Positions 26,800 through 35,613 of a stretch of 64,000 nt of DNA are shown here, piece by piece. The DNA is from an uncultured Collinsella sp. (lineage in GTDB: Bacteria > Actinomycetota > Coriobacteriia > Coriobacteriales > Coriobacteriaceae). How positions within the stretch are numbered: position 1 is the first letter of the stretch; each line of letters starts with the position of its first letter. Position numbers and translations under genes: made by a program. The notes beneath the pieces are model-generated. The model was not told the DNA's origin. It did not search any database and saw only the letters and a list, made by a program, of their open reading frames with translations. The stretch is taken from the NCBI GenBank assembly GCA_900538305.1, contig UPXY01000001.1, positions 186,001 to 250,000 on the forward strand, read 5' to 3'.

Positions 26800-26914
26800 T
26801 GCACGATTGCGGAAGTCGCTAATGCATGATTGTGGGATATCCTAATGTATGATTTCGGAAGTTTCTAATGCAAGATTTTGGAGCAATCTAATGTATGATT
26901 ATGGAAAACTGGCG
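26800..26914. repeat. Five tandem 23-bp repeats upstream of DUF4143 ATPase 1
   Basis: Units start at 26800, 26823, 26846, 26869 and 26892, an exact 23-bp period. The consensus is TGYATGATTNYGGAAG followed by a variable part ending CTAA. The array ends 22 bases before the ATPase start codon, so it covers the promoter; each unit contains a TATGAT-like -10 box. The period equals one -35/-10 distance (6+17). This is not a CRISPR array: the units are contiguous and there are no spacers. Confidence 0.9.
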
Positions 26915-26935
26915 CAGCGAACGCGAGGAGGAGCC

Positions 26936-28090
26936 ATGATACAGCGGGCGCTCACCGATAGGCTCAAGGAGCTTGCTGGATGGTTCCCGGTAGTCTCTTT
27001 GACCGGTCCTCGACAAAGCGGTAAATCTACATTGGTTAAGAGCGCGTTCCCCGAGTTTGCGTACATCAATCTCGAGCAGCCGGATTATCGGGAGGCCGCG
27101 CTAACCGATCCGGTGGGTTTTCTAAAGTCGCAGCCCGATCACCTTATCATCGACGAGGCGCAATATGTTCCCGAACTTTTCAGCATGATTCAGGTGCTTT
27201 CGGATGCTCGTGGTAGCGTTGGCCAATATGTTCTCACAGGCTCGCAGAACTTTTTGCTTACGAAAGCGATTCAGCAGTCGCTCGCTGGCAGGGTGGGGCG
27301 GTTGACGCTTCTGCCGTTCTCGTATCCTGAGGCGCACGGCATATGCGACGGAATAGATTCGTTCATGTTGGCGGGGGGTTACCCTCGTATGTACGACGCC
27401 GGCATGCCGCGAGATGTGTTTATGCGAAGCTATCTTGATACCTATGTCGAGCGCGACGTCGGTGGGTTGCTTAACGTGAGGAACCTCGCTGAGTTCCGCA
27501 GGATGCTTGGCATACTGGCTCATTCGGTGGGCGGCATCGTGAACTATACGTCAATTGCGTCGGATAGCGGCGTCGACACGCGGACCGTAAAATCGTGGAT
27601 GTCCCTCCTGCAGGCGAGCTACATCATCTTTTTGCTGCCACCGTACTATGCGAATGGAAGGAAGCGCCTAACGAAATCCCCCAAACTCTACTTCTACGAC
27701 ACGGGCTTGCTCTGCAGCTTGCTCCAGATTGAGGATGTGCGCACGTTTGCGCTGCACCCAAAGCGCGGCGAGGTGTTCGAGAATCTCGTGATTTCCGAAC
27801 GTATCAAGCATCATCTCAATGCCGGGGACGAGCCGGTGCTGTACTTCTATCGTGACGATGCGAAGCGTGAGGTTGACCTGCTTGATTGCACGCATGCAGC
27901 GGAGCCTCAAGCGGTTGAGATAAAGGCCGGCGAGACGTATCGGCACCAGTTTGCGCGCCACCTTACCGCCGTGTCGGACGAGCTGGGGATAGCCGAAGAC
28001 CGGCGATGCGTGGTGTATCGGGGAGAGATGAACTATCGAGCCGATGGCGTGCAGGTTGCCTCGGCTCGAGACTTCCTGCTACAGCGTTGA
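26936..28090 (+). CDS. AAA+ ATPase with DUF4143 domain, copy 1
   Basis: A 384-residue protein of the COG1373 type. Walker A is LTGPRQSGKST (about residues 23-32), Walker B HLIIDEAQYVPELF, sensor VLTGSQNFLL. A DUF4143 C-terminal part follows, with a PD-(D/E)xK-like string REVDLLDC...AVEIKAGET. The role of this widespread family is unknown; toxin-like and DNA-handling functions have been suggested. ATG 26936 stands behind a strong gaggagga site. It is preceded by the 23-bp array and followed by the convergent restriction gene. Copies 2 and 3 in this window are quite divergent. Confidence 0.88.
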   Translation: MIQRALTDRLKELAGWFPVVSLTGPRQSGKSTLVKSAFPEFAYINLEQPDYREAALTDPVGFLKSQPDHLIIDEAQYVPELFSMIQVLSDARGSVGQYVLTGSQNFLLTKAIQQSLAGRVGRLTLLPFSYPEAHGICDGIDSFMLAGGYPRMYDAGMPRDVFMRSYLDTYVERDVGGLLNVRNLAEFRRMLGILAHSVGGIVNYTSIASDSGVDTRTVKSWMSLLQASYIIFLLPPYYANGRKRLTKSPKLYFYDTGLLCSLLQIEDVRTFALHPKRGEVFENLVISERIKHHLNAGDEPVLYFYRDDAKREVDLLDCTHAAEPQAVEIKAGETYRHQFARHLTAVSDELGIAEDRRCVVYRGEMNYRADGVQVASARDFLLQR

Positions 28091-28162
28091 GGCGCGGTGC
28101 CTCATGGGGGGTTTGTCGACCAAGGGGCGCTTAAAATCCACGCGACTTGGGGCATAACGGCA

Positions 28163-29671
28163 CTACAGGAAGTCGCAAAGGATGCTTTGTATATATTCCC
28201 TGTTGAGCCAGAAGCTTTGCGTGGTCATCCAGCGACCGTCGGGGAGCTCGTTTGCGTTTTTGTCCGGACTTCCAACCTCGGTTCCATCTAAGAAACGGTA
28301 GGCAGCCTGACTTGCATGCGGTCGGACATGGGAGATGGGATTCCGCGACTCGCCGGGTAGATTGTTCATGTAGCGAACCCCGGTACCCCGCGTTTCTGGC
28401 AGAATCTCGACGCCGCTTCTAATCGTTGACTGGGCTTCTGCCCAGCACCTCTTGAGGTCGCCCTCTATATCGCTTACCGGCATATTCCAGAACACGCTTC
28501 CTGCCAGTTGGTATTTGCCGTCGCACTTTTTGAAAGCAACAAAGAAGAAGCGCGTTTCTTCGAAATACTCTCGAAGTCGTGAAGTTTCCCATGTCTCTTG
28601 GGCGAGTTCTTTGAACTTGAATGGAGGCAGGGAAACGTTTTCCTTGATGCGGCCGTTCTCTTCAATGCGAACGGTTTTAACCGTGATGCCTGCCTTTACG
28701 AATTCCTCGGCTTGGTTTCCTTTAATTCCAAGAATGCGGAATACGAGTTGATTCCACTGTGCTTTGTTGCCCGTATACGGCATGTTGAAATGCGCAGCGA
28801 GCTCTTGATCGGACATGCCAACAAAGCTATTGATGAGGTTGGTGATATGCTGCTCGAACGACTCGTGCTCAAGCGAGCCGGGCGCGAGAATCTTCTCAAG
28901 TTCGGAAGCCTCCCCGAGAACGTAGCGATGCAGGACATAGTCCATGTACTGGCGCTTGAAAGAAAACGCGCGCTTTTTAGCCTGGCGATGAACCACCTTG
29001 CCGTTTTCATCGATGAACGGGTAGTACTGTGGCACCCAAGAGCTGGCGGCTGTTGCTCCCTTTGTTGCAGCTCCAAGGTAGGTTGTAAGTCCCTCGCTTA
29101 ACTCATCGGCACGTCCTGATTGAATATAGGAGACAATCGTGTTGTAGTCTTCAGCGATGATTCGAAGGTCCTCTTTCGGGGGCGTAAACATCTTGACATG
29201 TGTGATTTGCTGGTCATACGACCCAACGTTCTTGTCGCGGTTGTAAAACACGAGCAGAATGAGCTTGCATTTCTTCCAAAGGTGCGACTCAAAGAAGTCC
29301 CCCGCGATGGGCCTGTCGTAGGGAATCATCGTGAGAACGAGACGCTCGCCCGCAGAGGGGTCGCCGTTCTTTTTCATGTCGATGGGCGTTGCCTTGAGCT
29401 CTACGCCCGCTTCTTTGAAGTCTGGCTCTTCGTCGCTGTTGGCCGCATACCCAAAATAACGCTCTTCGATGAGGTTTCCCATGCCGCCCTTGTATTGCTT
29501 ATCGCCATAGTTTTTGGGGTTGTAGTTCTCTGGTTCGATGCCCAAGGCGAGTACATCCTCGAATGTCATCCCCTCGAGGTGCGCCGCATAGCGCTCGATG
29601 CTCTTTGCATCGGACATATCTAATTCATCATGGAGCTTCTTGATAATAAGATGGCTGGAGAGGGGTGACAT
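28163..29671 (-). CDS. Sau3AI-family type II restriction endonuclease
   Basis: A 502-residue enzyme close in length to Sau3AI (489). The N-terminal MutH-like nuclease domain has the catalytic triad Asp84-Glu91-Lys93 in DFKEAGVELKATP, matching the D-x(n)-E-x-K of MutH/Sau3AI. The C-terminal half is the second, catalytically silent MutH-like domain (SFVGMSDQELAAHFNMP, then SVFWNMPVSDIEGDLKRCW). The expected target is GATC. The start has gaggagcc upstream. The methylase gene at 29819 is divergent, with a 147-base shared control region. Confidence 0.92.
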   Translation of the reverse strand: MSPLSSHLIIKKLHDELDMSDAKSIERYAAHLEGMTFEDVLALGIEPENYNPKNYGDKQYKGGMGNLIEERYFGYAANSDEEPDFKEAGVELKATPIDMKKNGDPSAGERLVLTMIPYDRPIAGDFFESHLWKKCKLILLVFYNRDKNVGSYDQQITHVKMFTPPKEDLRIIAEDYNTIVSYIQSGRADELSEGLTTYLGAATKGATAASSWVPQYYPFIDENGKVVHRQAKKRAFSFKRQYMDYVLHRYVLGEASELEKILAPGSLEHESFEQHITNLINSFVGMSDQELAAHFNMPYTGNKAQWNQLVFRILGIKGNQAEEFVKAGITVKTVRIEENGRIKENVSLPPFKFKELAQETWETSRLREYFEETRFFFVAFKKCDGKYQLAGSVFWNMPVSDIEGDLKRCWAEAQSTIRSGVEILPETRGTGVRYMNNLPGESRNPISHVRPHASQAAYRFLDGTEVGSPDKNANELPDGRWMTTQSFWLNREYIQSILCDFL

Positions 29672-29749
29672 GGCTCCTCGCTTTCTTCGGCTTTTGTTTC
29701 ATTTTAGGTGAGTGCGTGGACAAATTACGTTGAGGGGCGCGAGTGCTTC

Positions 29750-29778
29750 TTGATCATTTGTCCGGACGCCAGTACAAT
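29750..29778 (+). promoter_or_regulatory. Methyltransferase promoter with a GATC in its -35 box
   Basis: TTGATC at 29750-29755 and TACAAT at 29773-29778 are exactly 17 bases apart. The -35 hexamer contains GATC, the expected target of the adjoining restriction-modification pair. The start codon GTG lies 41 bases after the -10 box. Confidence 0.65.
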
Positions 29779-29818
29779 ATGGACTACGTACGAGAAAGCA
29801 CAGCAGCAAAGGAGAAAC

Positions 29819-31078
29819 GTGTCTTCTCAGATTACTGTAGCCGAGCTCTTTGCAGGGGTCGGCGGTTTTAGGCTGGGCCTCGACGGCTATCATGACCCGG
29901 AGTATCCGGAATTTGATATGCCTTCAGCAGGCAATTTCAAAACGATTTGGGCGAATCAATGGGAGCCTGGTACCGACAAGCGTCAGTTTGCTGCGCGTTG
30001 TTACGCCGAGCGATTTCACGAGGGTGAGTTCGTCAACGAAGACATTCACAAGGTTCTTGGCGAGTACGAGGCCGGCGAGCGCAATATTCCCGATGTGGAC
30101 ATGGTGGTTGGCGGCTTTCCCTGTCAGGATTACTCCGTAGCGCGTACGCTCTCCCAGGCAGATGGTATTGAGGGAAAGAAAGGCGTGCTTTGGTGGGATA
30201 TTTACCGGTTCCTTCAACTTAAGCCGAAAACTAAGTATTGCCTGTTTGAGAACGTTGACCGCTTGCTCAAGAGCCCTGCTTCCCAGCGCGGTCGCGACTT
30301 TGCCATTATTCTGTCATGCTTGGCTTCGCTTGGCTATGCAGTTGAGTGGCGCGTGATCAACAGTGCTGAATACGGTTATCCGCAGCGCAGGAAGCGTGTG
30401 TATATCTATGCCGAAAAGACGGACGAGCGGTGGGATTTAGCTACGCGGTTGAACGACGGCGTTATGGCGGATGCGTTCCCCATTGAGCACGTTGATACCG
30501 CAGATGAATTCAATTTGCTTGCGACGCCCGCAGACAATTCAGAGCAGTTTGGCGTGGGATGTAAGATCTCGCAGTTCAAAGCTGCTGGTGCTATGCAGAA
30601 TGGGCATGTTGTAACCGCCAATACCGTGGCCGTTTATTCCGGTGCGAGGCGTACGCTCGGCGACGTTTTGGTTGATGCATGCGACGTGCCCGATGAGTTC
30701 TATGTTGCCGAGGATAAGCTGAAAGATTGGGAGTACCTCAAGGGGTCGAAATCAATCGAGCGCGTGAGTAAGAGCGGTCACAAGTATCACTATTCGGAAG
30801 GCCAGATGGCATTCCCTGATGCGACTGACGCTCCCTCGCGTACAATCCTCACCGGAGAAGGCGGCGTGACGCCGTCGCGCTTCAAGCACATCATCAAATG
30901 CCCCGACGGCAGATTCCGTCGCCTTGTTCCCGACGAGCTCGACCAGCTGCAGTGCTTTCCCAAAGGCTGGACCAACGTTGGCATGACCGATGGCCAGCGG
31001 GCGTTCTGCATGGGGAATGCACTGGTAACGGGCATTCCACATCGAATCGGTCAAGCTATGATGCAGCGGCTTTGCTGA
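29819..31078 (+). CDS. C5-cytosine DNA methyltransferase of the Sau3AI-like system
   Basis: A 419-residue m5C methylase. It has motif I AELFAGVGGFRLGL, motif IV GGFPCQDYSVA with the nucleophile Cys102, motif VI ENVDRLL, motif VIII QRRKRVYIYA, and motifs IX-X ending GNALVTGIPHRIG. It is expected to protect GATC sites by methylating the cytosine, as M.Sau3AI does. GTG 29819 is chosen for its aaggaga site; the frame from 29708 would add 37 residues and place the promoter inside the gene. It is convergent with ATPase copy 2. Confidence 0.93.
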   Translation: MSSQITVAELFAGVGGFRLGLDGYHDPEYPEFDMPSAGNFKTIWANQWEPGTDKRQFAARCYAERFHEGEFVNEDIHKVLGEYEAGERNIPDVDMVVGGFPCQDYSVARTLSQADGIEGKKGVLWWDIYRFLQLKPKTKYCLFENVDRLLKSPASQRGRDFAIILSCLASLGYAVEWRVINSAEYGYPQRRKRVYIYAEKTDERWDLATRLNDGVMADAFPIEHVDTADEFNLLATPADNSEQFGVGCKISQFKAAGAMQNGHVVTANTVAVYSGARRTLGDVLVDACDVPDEFYVAEDKLKDWEYLKGSKSIERVSKSGHKYHYSEGQMAFPDATDAPSRTILTGEGGVTPSRFKHIIKCPDGRFRRLVPDELDQLQCFPKGWTNVGMTDGQRAFCMGNALVTGIPHRIGQAMMQRLC

Positions 31079-31118
31079 ATGCGATGGAAGCTCTGTCGAG
31101 TCGGCCACCGCGCGTTTG

Positions 31119-32450
31119 CTACGGTTTCAACGCGGAGAGGGGCAGGATATACACGTCGTTCTCATGATCGTAGCGCGCGAATGGGGAGTTCGCGGTAAGC
31201 ATCGCCATGAACACCGGCCGGGGATTTCGCGCTCCCGGATTTGATTCGACGCGTCTTCTCAAACGGGAAAGACTTCGAATGCCATCGGGTACCTTGTCCT
31301 CACCGAGCTTGATCTCTATACCCGCCCATGCCCCATCGGGCAGCTCAATGATGCAATCTACCTCAAGGCCGTCGGAATCGTGGTAGTAGCTAAGCTTCGC
31401 GCCGCCTGGCACATCCAATGCTGCTGCATAGATGCGGAGGTCATGAATACAAAGAGATTCGAAGAGCAGACCCATGAGTTGACCGTCTTGGAGCAAGCGA
31501 TCGGGGCCGATTCCCAGGAGGCTCGCGGCAAGCGAAGGGTCCGCGAAATACCGTTTGGGCTTCGTGCGCACCCTTGACGGGGAGCGAACGGGCGCGTCCC
31601 ATCCGGAAAGCTCTTCGATGAGATATAGCTGTTTGAAGAGGTCGAGATAGAAGCTTACGGTAGAGTCGGCAGGGGCTTTTTCACTACTCTCGCCCGAGTA
31701 CCCGTATAGAGCGTCGGCTGCGAGGGTCTTATATGTGGCGGATGCGGCGACGTTGCGTGCAAGCGAGCGAGCCAGGCGGCGGGCAGTTGAAGGCTGGCCA
31801 CCTTTTTTGGGAACGCTAACCTCGAAGAATGCTTCTAGATACTGGGTGACAATTTCGGAAGCTTGGCGGTATTCGATTTCAGATAGCGCGGGCCATCCTC
31901 CGGAGCAGATGATGTTCGCATATGCGGAGAGGCCGAGCTCTTCGGTTGCGCAGGCGCTGAAGGAATGGTCGAAGAGCTTGCCGAGTGAGACGCGCCCGCT
32001 TGAAATGCCTCGCTCCCAAAGGGAGAGCGTGCTCATATCAACACGTGCGATTCTACCTGCGCCGCTGTGATGGACTTTATCTTTTTGCGGCGTGGATGAT
32101 CCGGTGAGTATGAAGAGCCCGCGTTCGCTACCGGCGTTATCGATTTCATGGCGAACAACATCCCATATAGCCGGAACCTCCTGCCATTCGTCGATAACGT
32201 GCGGGCGCGCGCCCTCTAAAGCCAGCCTGGGATCAGCTTCGATGAGTGTTGTGGTGCCGGGCAAATCGACATGAGTGACGCTTTCCCCAGCGGCAAGCGC
32301 GCTCCACGTCTTGCCACACCACTTAGTGCCACGGATTTCTACGGCGCCGAATATAGTGAGTAGCTGGTGGATGCGTGCATCTGCTATACGTGGACGATAG
32401 CCTTTTGGCATCGTAGAGACATGAGCGCTGAACAGGGAACTGTCTTGCAT
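31119..32450 (-). CDS. AAA+ ATPase with DUF4143 domain, copy 2
   Basis: A 443-residue COG1373-type ATPase. Walker A is GTKWCGKTWS, Walker B HVIDEWQEVPAIWD, sensor FILTGSSTPQ. In the C-terminal domain GLEVDCIIELPDGAWAGIEIKLGED carries the D-x(n)-E-x-K arrangement of PD-(D/E)xK folds. ATG 32450 is chosen because ggag stands 6 bases before it; an ATG at 32462 is formed inside the last repeat. It is preceded, on its own strand, by eight 23-bp units. Its 3' end faces the methylase gene 40 bases away. Confidence 0.88.
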   Translation of the reverse strand: MQDSSLFSAHVSTMPKGYRPRIADARIHQLLTIFGAVEIRGTKWCGKTWSALAAGESVTHVDLPGTTTLIEADPRLALEGARPHVIDEWQEVPAIWDVVRHEIDNAGSERGLFILTGSSTPQKDKVHHSGAGRIARVDMSTLSLWERGISSGRVSLGKLFDHSFSACATEELGLSAYANIICSGGWPALSEIEYRQASEIVTQYLEAFFEVSVPKKGGQPSTARRLARSLARNVAASATYKTLAADALYGYSGESSEKAPADSTVSFYLDLFKQLYLIEELSGWDAPVRSPSRVRTKPKRYFADPSLAASLLGIGPDRLLQDGQLMGLLFESLCIHDLRIYAAALDVPGGAKLSYYHDSDGLEVDCIIELPDGAWAGIEIKLGEDKVPDGIRSLSRLRRRVESNPGARNPRPVFMAMLTANSPFARYDHENDVYILPLSALKP

Positions 32451-32462
32451 GATATTCTCCAT

Positions 32463-32646
32463 ACTCGATTCTCACGGAATATCATACTCGATTCTCACGA
32501 GTCTTCAGACTTGATTTTCACGGGTTTCCAAACTCGATTTTCACGGAACTACGGACTCGATTCTCACGAGTCTTCAGACTTGATTTTCACGGGTTTCCAA
32601 ACTCGATTTTCACGGAACTACGGACTCGATTCTCACGCAGCCCTTC
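32463..32646. repeat. Eight tandem 23-bp repeats upstream of DUF4143 ATPase 2
   Basis: Units begin at 32463 and then every 23 bases to 32624. On the plus strand each begins ACTCGATTCTCACG or a one- to two-base variant; on the gene strand the core is CGTGAGAATCGAGT followed by 9 variable bases. A 69-bp block of three units (32486-32554) is repeated exactly at 32555-32623. The nearest unit runs into the ribosome site, and the next junction makes a TATGAT -10 box. The remaining bases to 32791 hold no gene. Confidence 0.92.
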
Positions 32647-32791
32647 ATTTCAAGTGCAACGGCCCGGAGCAGGGACGACCCACGGCACCCTGATGCGATG
32701 GCGCTTGCGACGACAACATCACCAGGGGACAACCGTGGGTCGAAAAGCTAGGCGCTTTGATGAGCCGTCTTCGTATTCGTGGCCGAGCTAG

Positions 32792-34042
32792 CTACACTCC
32801 TGCGAGCCCCAGCTCGTCTACGCCCTTTTGTGTGAGCTTGTAGATAGGGGGACGTTGGGACACGCGCTCCATCAAGCCGTGCTCGTCACAGAGCGCCGCA
32901 AGTGTTTTCCGCGCCGTGGGCTTGGAAACTTCAAGATAGCGCGACAGGTCATCGAGCTTGGTTTCTTGAAACGAGTTGTAGAGTTGCATTTGGGTAGCGT
33001 AATAGAGTGTTGAGCATTCGCGTTGCGACAGCTTCCCTTCAAGCGCGTTGAGGCGCTCGTTGAGGGTATCGAGTGCAGAGCGCTTTCCCTCGAGGTCGGC
33101 GATTAAGTTTTCTTGTGCCAAGCCAATGAGATTGAGCAACTCCAGTACAAAATGCGTTCCCTCGGCATGGTTGAGTTTACGCTCCGTCGTGTCAAAGGCT
33201 TTGTAATACGCGGCCTTGTTTTCTGCAATGACGCGCGAGAGCGAGAGTGCGGTCGGCTGCGAAAGAGGACTGCTTAAGTGCAATGCCAGCAGGTACCTTC
33301 CCGTTCTTCCGTTTCCATCATAAAAGGGATGGATGTATCCAAACAGGAAATGACACATAAGAGCGCTGTACAGTTCGGGTATCTCTTCATCACGCGAGAG
33401 CGCAAGCCACTGCGTCATCATTCGTTCGATTTCAGACTCGGGTGAGACTCCCCGGTGAATGACCTTGCCCCGCTCATTTTCCACGACAACTTGACCAGAA
33501 CGGAACAGGGCATCGCCCGGCAGGTCTTTCGGATCGATGGCATCGGCGACAACTGAGTCGTAGATTGCGCGAATGTCTTCGAGCGAGCATGGCATCGAGG
33601 GCGCCTTAGTAAGCGTGAGATAGAGGCGTGCCAGTTCTACAAAGGGCGTATGTTCAAGTCGGCCGTTCTCCTGCGCTCCTTGCGCTGCCGCTTGGACGTG
33701 ATCGAGGGCGATTTCGATTTCTCGCCGCGTGCTGTGAACCCCCTCCATCTCATTGCTGTATACAACCTCATCAAGGATGAGGGAGCGGATGTAAGCGCCA
33801 AGGGCAACGGGAGGAAGGGCACGCCATAAGGCGGAGACGCGACGCTCGCGACGAAGGGCATGCTCTGTTTCACGCGAGAGCTCGCGGGGAACTGCCAAGA
33901 AGAGCTCTCCGTATTCGAGTTGAATGCCCGTGCGGAATGTCGATTCGTTAGATAGCCGCGATTGAAGAAGGCTCTCGTGGTTGGTAAAGCGATTTGAGGT
34001 GGTGTCGGCGTAGAACAACTTTTCGAGTGTGGGGTAGGGCAT
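32792..34042 (-). CDS. Fic family protein with inhibitory motif
   Basis: A 416-residue Fic (probable AMP-transferase) protein. The catalytic motif HPFYDGNGRTGR is at residues 238-249. An inhibitory helix SNEMEG (96-101) fits the class II pattern (S/T)xxxE(G/N), where the Glu blocks ATP binding. A C-terminal winged helix (SRYLEVSKPTARKTLAALCDEHGL) suggests DNA binding. This Fic-plus-wHTH build is common in gut bacteria; the targets are unknown. It is preceded by an AT-rich stretch with two 31-bp repeats. The ATG has a ggaggaa site. Confidence 0.93.
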   Translation of the reverse strand: MPYPTLEKLFYADTTSNRFTNHESLLQSRLSNESTFRTGIQLEYGELFLAVPRELSRETEHALRRERRVSALWRALPPVALGAYIRSLILDEVVYSNEMEGVHSTRREIEIALDHVQAAAQGAQENGRLEHTPFVELARLYLTLTKAPSMPCSLEDIRAIYDSVVADAIDPKDLPGDALFRSGQVVVENERGKVIHRGVSPESEIERMMTQWLALSRDEEIPELYSALMCHFLFGYIHPFYDGNGRTGRYLLALHLSSPLSQPTALSLSRVIAENKAAYYKAFDTTERKLNHAEGTHFVLELLNLIGLAQENLIADLEGKRSALDTLNERLNALEGKLSQRECSTLYYATQMQLYNSFQETKLDDLSRYLEVSKPTARKTLAALCDEHGLMERVSQRPPIYKLTQKGVDELGLAGV

Positions 34043-34100
34043 GCCTTCCTCCGAAAACGATACGGCATAGGTTTTTCGATGGCTTGTATTTTACCTATAC

Positions 34101-34181
34101 AAAAGAAAAAATCGGCCAATTTTTTCCTATAGATAGAAATTCGTGATATTAAAAGAAAAAATTCGTGACTTTTTTCCGATA
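34101..34181. repeat. Two 31-bp repeats with A/T hairpins upstream of fic
   Basis: 34101-34131 and 34151-34181 share AAAAGAAAAAAT at one end and TTTTTTCC at the other, 50 bp apart. Each can fold as GAAAAAA against TTTTTTC. They lie 60-140 bases before the fic start in the most AT-rich stretch of the window. The rest of 34043-34409 has no gene. Confidence 0.7.
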
Positions 34182-34409
34182 CGAAAGCTTGTTGGATGAC
34201 CAACGGAAAGAACGCGCGAATTTGACGGATCCAATCTCATCACTAGATAGGAAAAGGCCCCGATCGCCCTCCGCCTTTCCGACTATTCGTAGTTTGACGA
34301 AAATATAGAAAACGTCAGCAGCCATGATGATTCGTGTTAGCATGGTGCGCCGCTGCGGGGTGCTTCGGCATCTTGCATCAGAACGCGAATCGAATCCAGG
34401 GGGGTCTAC

Positions 34410-35612
34410 ATGGCAGAAGATATCAAGCGCGAGGACGCTGCGAGCGAGCAGCCCGCCGGTACTCAACCTTCCGCTTCCACCGAGCCCGGTGCGCCCAAGC
34501 GGCGTGGCGGCGCGAAGAAGATTGTCGTCCGCGTGCTCATTGCGCTCGTGGCGCTCGTCGTGCTCGCGGTGGGCGGCATCGTCTTCATGTTCCGCGGCGA
34601 GATCGCGACCATCGCGTCCATCAAGAAGGTGAACGATTATCCGTTCTACACCATGACGTATGCGGGCGACTACGGTATCGACGAGTTCTTGGAGCAGGGC
34701 GGCGCCTCGAACGATGCCGAGCTCATCGAGTTCGTGATTCAGCACCTCATGAAGGGGCTGCCCATTACCATCGAGCTGCCGGACCTTGCGTGCTCCACGT
34801 TCAACGCGGTCACGCCCGAGGGCGACGACATCTTTGGCCGCAACTTCGACCTGAGCTATTCGCCTAGCATGCTCGTGCGCACCGACCCCGAGAACGGCTA
34901 CGCGAGCATTTCCATGGTGAACCTTGGCTTCCTTGGCTATGGCGAGGACAAGCTGCCCGATTCACCCACTTCGAGCATCACCGCGCTCGCCGCTCCCTAT
35001 GCCCCGCTCGACGGCATGAACGAGGCCGGCCTTGCCGTGGGCGTGCTGCTCATCGACACCGACCCCACGAACCAGCAGACAGACCGGGTGGACATCACCA
35101 CCACGACGGCCATCCGCCTCATGCTGGACAAGTGCGCCACGGTTGACGAGGCTATCGCCCTGCTCGAGCAGTACGACATGCATTCGAGCGCGAACAGCTG
35201 CTACCACTTCCAGATTGCCGACGCGAGCGGCCGCACCGTGGTTGTTGAGTACATCGACGACGAGCTTTCCGTGCTCGAGGCGAACGACGCGACCACGGCG
35301 GGCGCGGCTGTTGAGGGCCGTACGTACATGGCTGCCACGAACTTCCTCCTTACGCCGGGTGACTACGATTTCGGCGGCGGCCAGGATCGCTATGAGATCG
35401 TGATGAGCGGTCTTACGGCGGCCGATGGCGTGGTGAGCGAGGGCGAGGCCATGGATCTGCTCGCTGCCTGCGCTCAGGAGACGCACCTGAACAGCCGCGG
35501 CGAGGAGAGCGCGACCCAGTGGTCGGTGGTCTACAACCTGGACGACCTTACCGCGACCATCGCTACCGGCATGGATTACGAGAACACCTACACGGTGAGT
35601 CTGCTCGAGTAA
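34410..35612 (+). CDS. Membrane-anchored Ntn hydrolase (linear amide C-N hydrolase type)
   Basis: A 400-residue protein. An Ala/Pro/Ser-rich cytoplasmic head (1-36) is followed by one membrane span (VVRVLIALVALVVLAVGGIVFM, about 39-60) and an external domain. That domain has the nucleophile string ACSTFNAV (Cys128) and GRNFD (Arg144, Asp147) seen in penicillin V acylase, bile salt hydrolase and C45-type enzymes. Normally the Cys becomes N-terminal by processing; here about 67 residues lie between the span and Cys128, so cleavage would free the domain. The substrate is unknown. ATG 34410 follows a ggggggt site. Confidence 0.7.
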   Translation: MAEDIKREDAASEQPAGTQPSASTEPGAPKRRGGAKKIVVRVLIALVALVVLAVGGIVFMFRGEIATIASIKKVNDYPFYTMTYAGDYGIDEFLEQGGASNDAELIEFVIQHLMKGLPITIELPDLACSTFNAVTPEGDDIFGRNFDLSYSPSMLVRTDPENGYASISMVNLGFLGYGEDKLPDSPTSSITALAAPYAPLDGMNEAGLAVGVLLIDTDPTNQQTDRVDITTTTAIRLMLDKCATVDEAIALLEQYDMHSSANSCYHFQIADASGRTVVVEYIDDELSVLEANDATTAGAAVEGRTYMAATNFLLTPGDYDFGGGQDRYEIVMSGLTAADGVVSEGEAMDLLAACAQETHLNSRGEESATQWSVVYNLDDLTATIATGMDYENTYTVSLLE

Positions 35613-35613
35613 A

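Noticed and set aside
32463..32646. CRISPR array
   Set aside because: Units are contiguous 23-mers in which only about 9 bases vary, the variable parts themselves repeat, and no cas gene is near. The same holds for 26800-26914.
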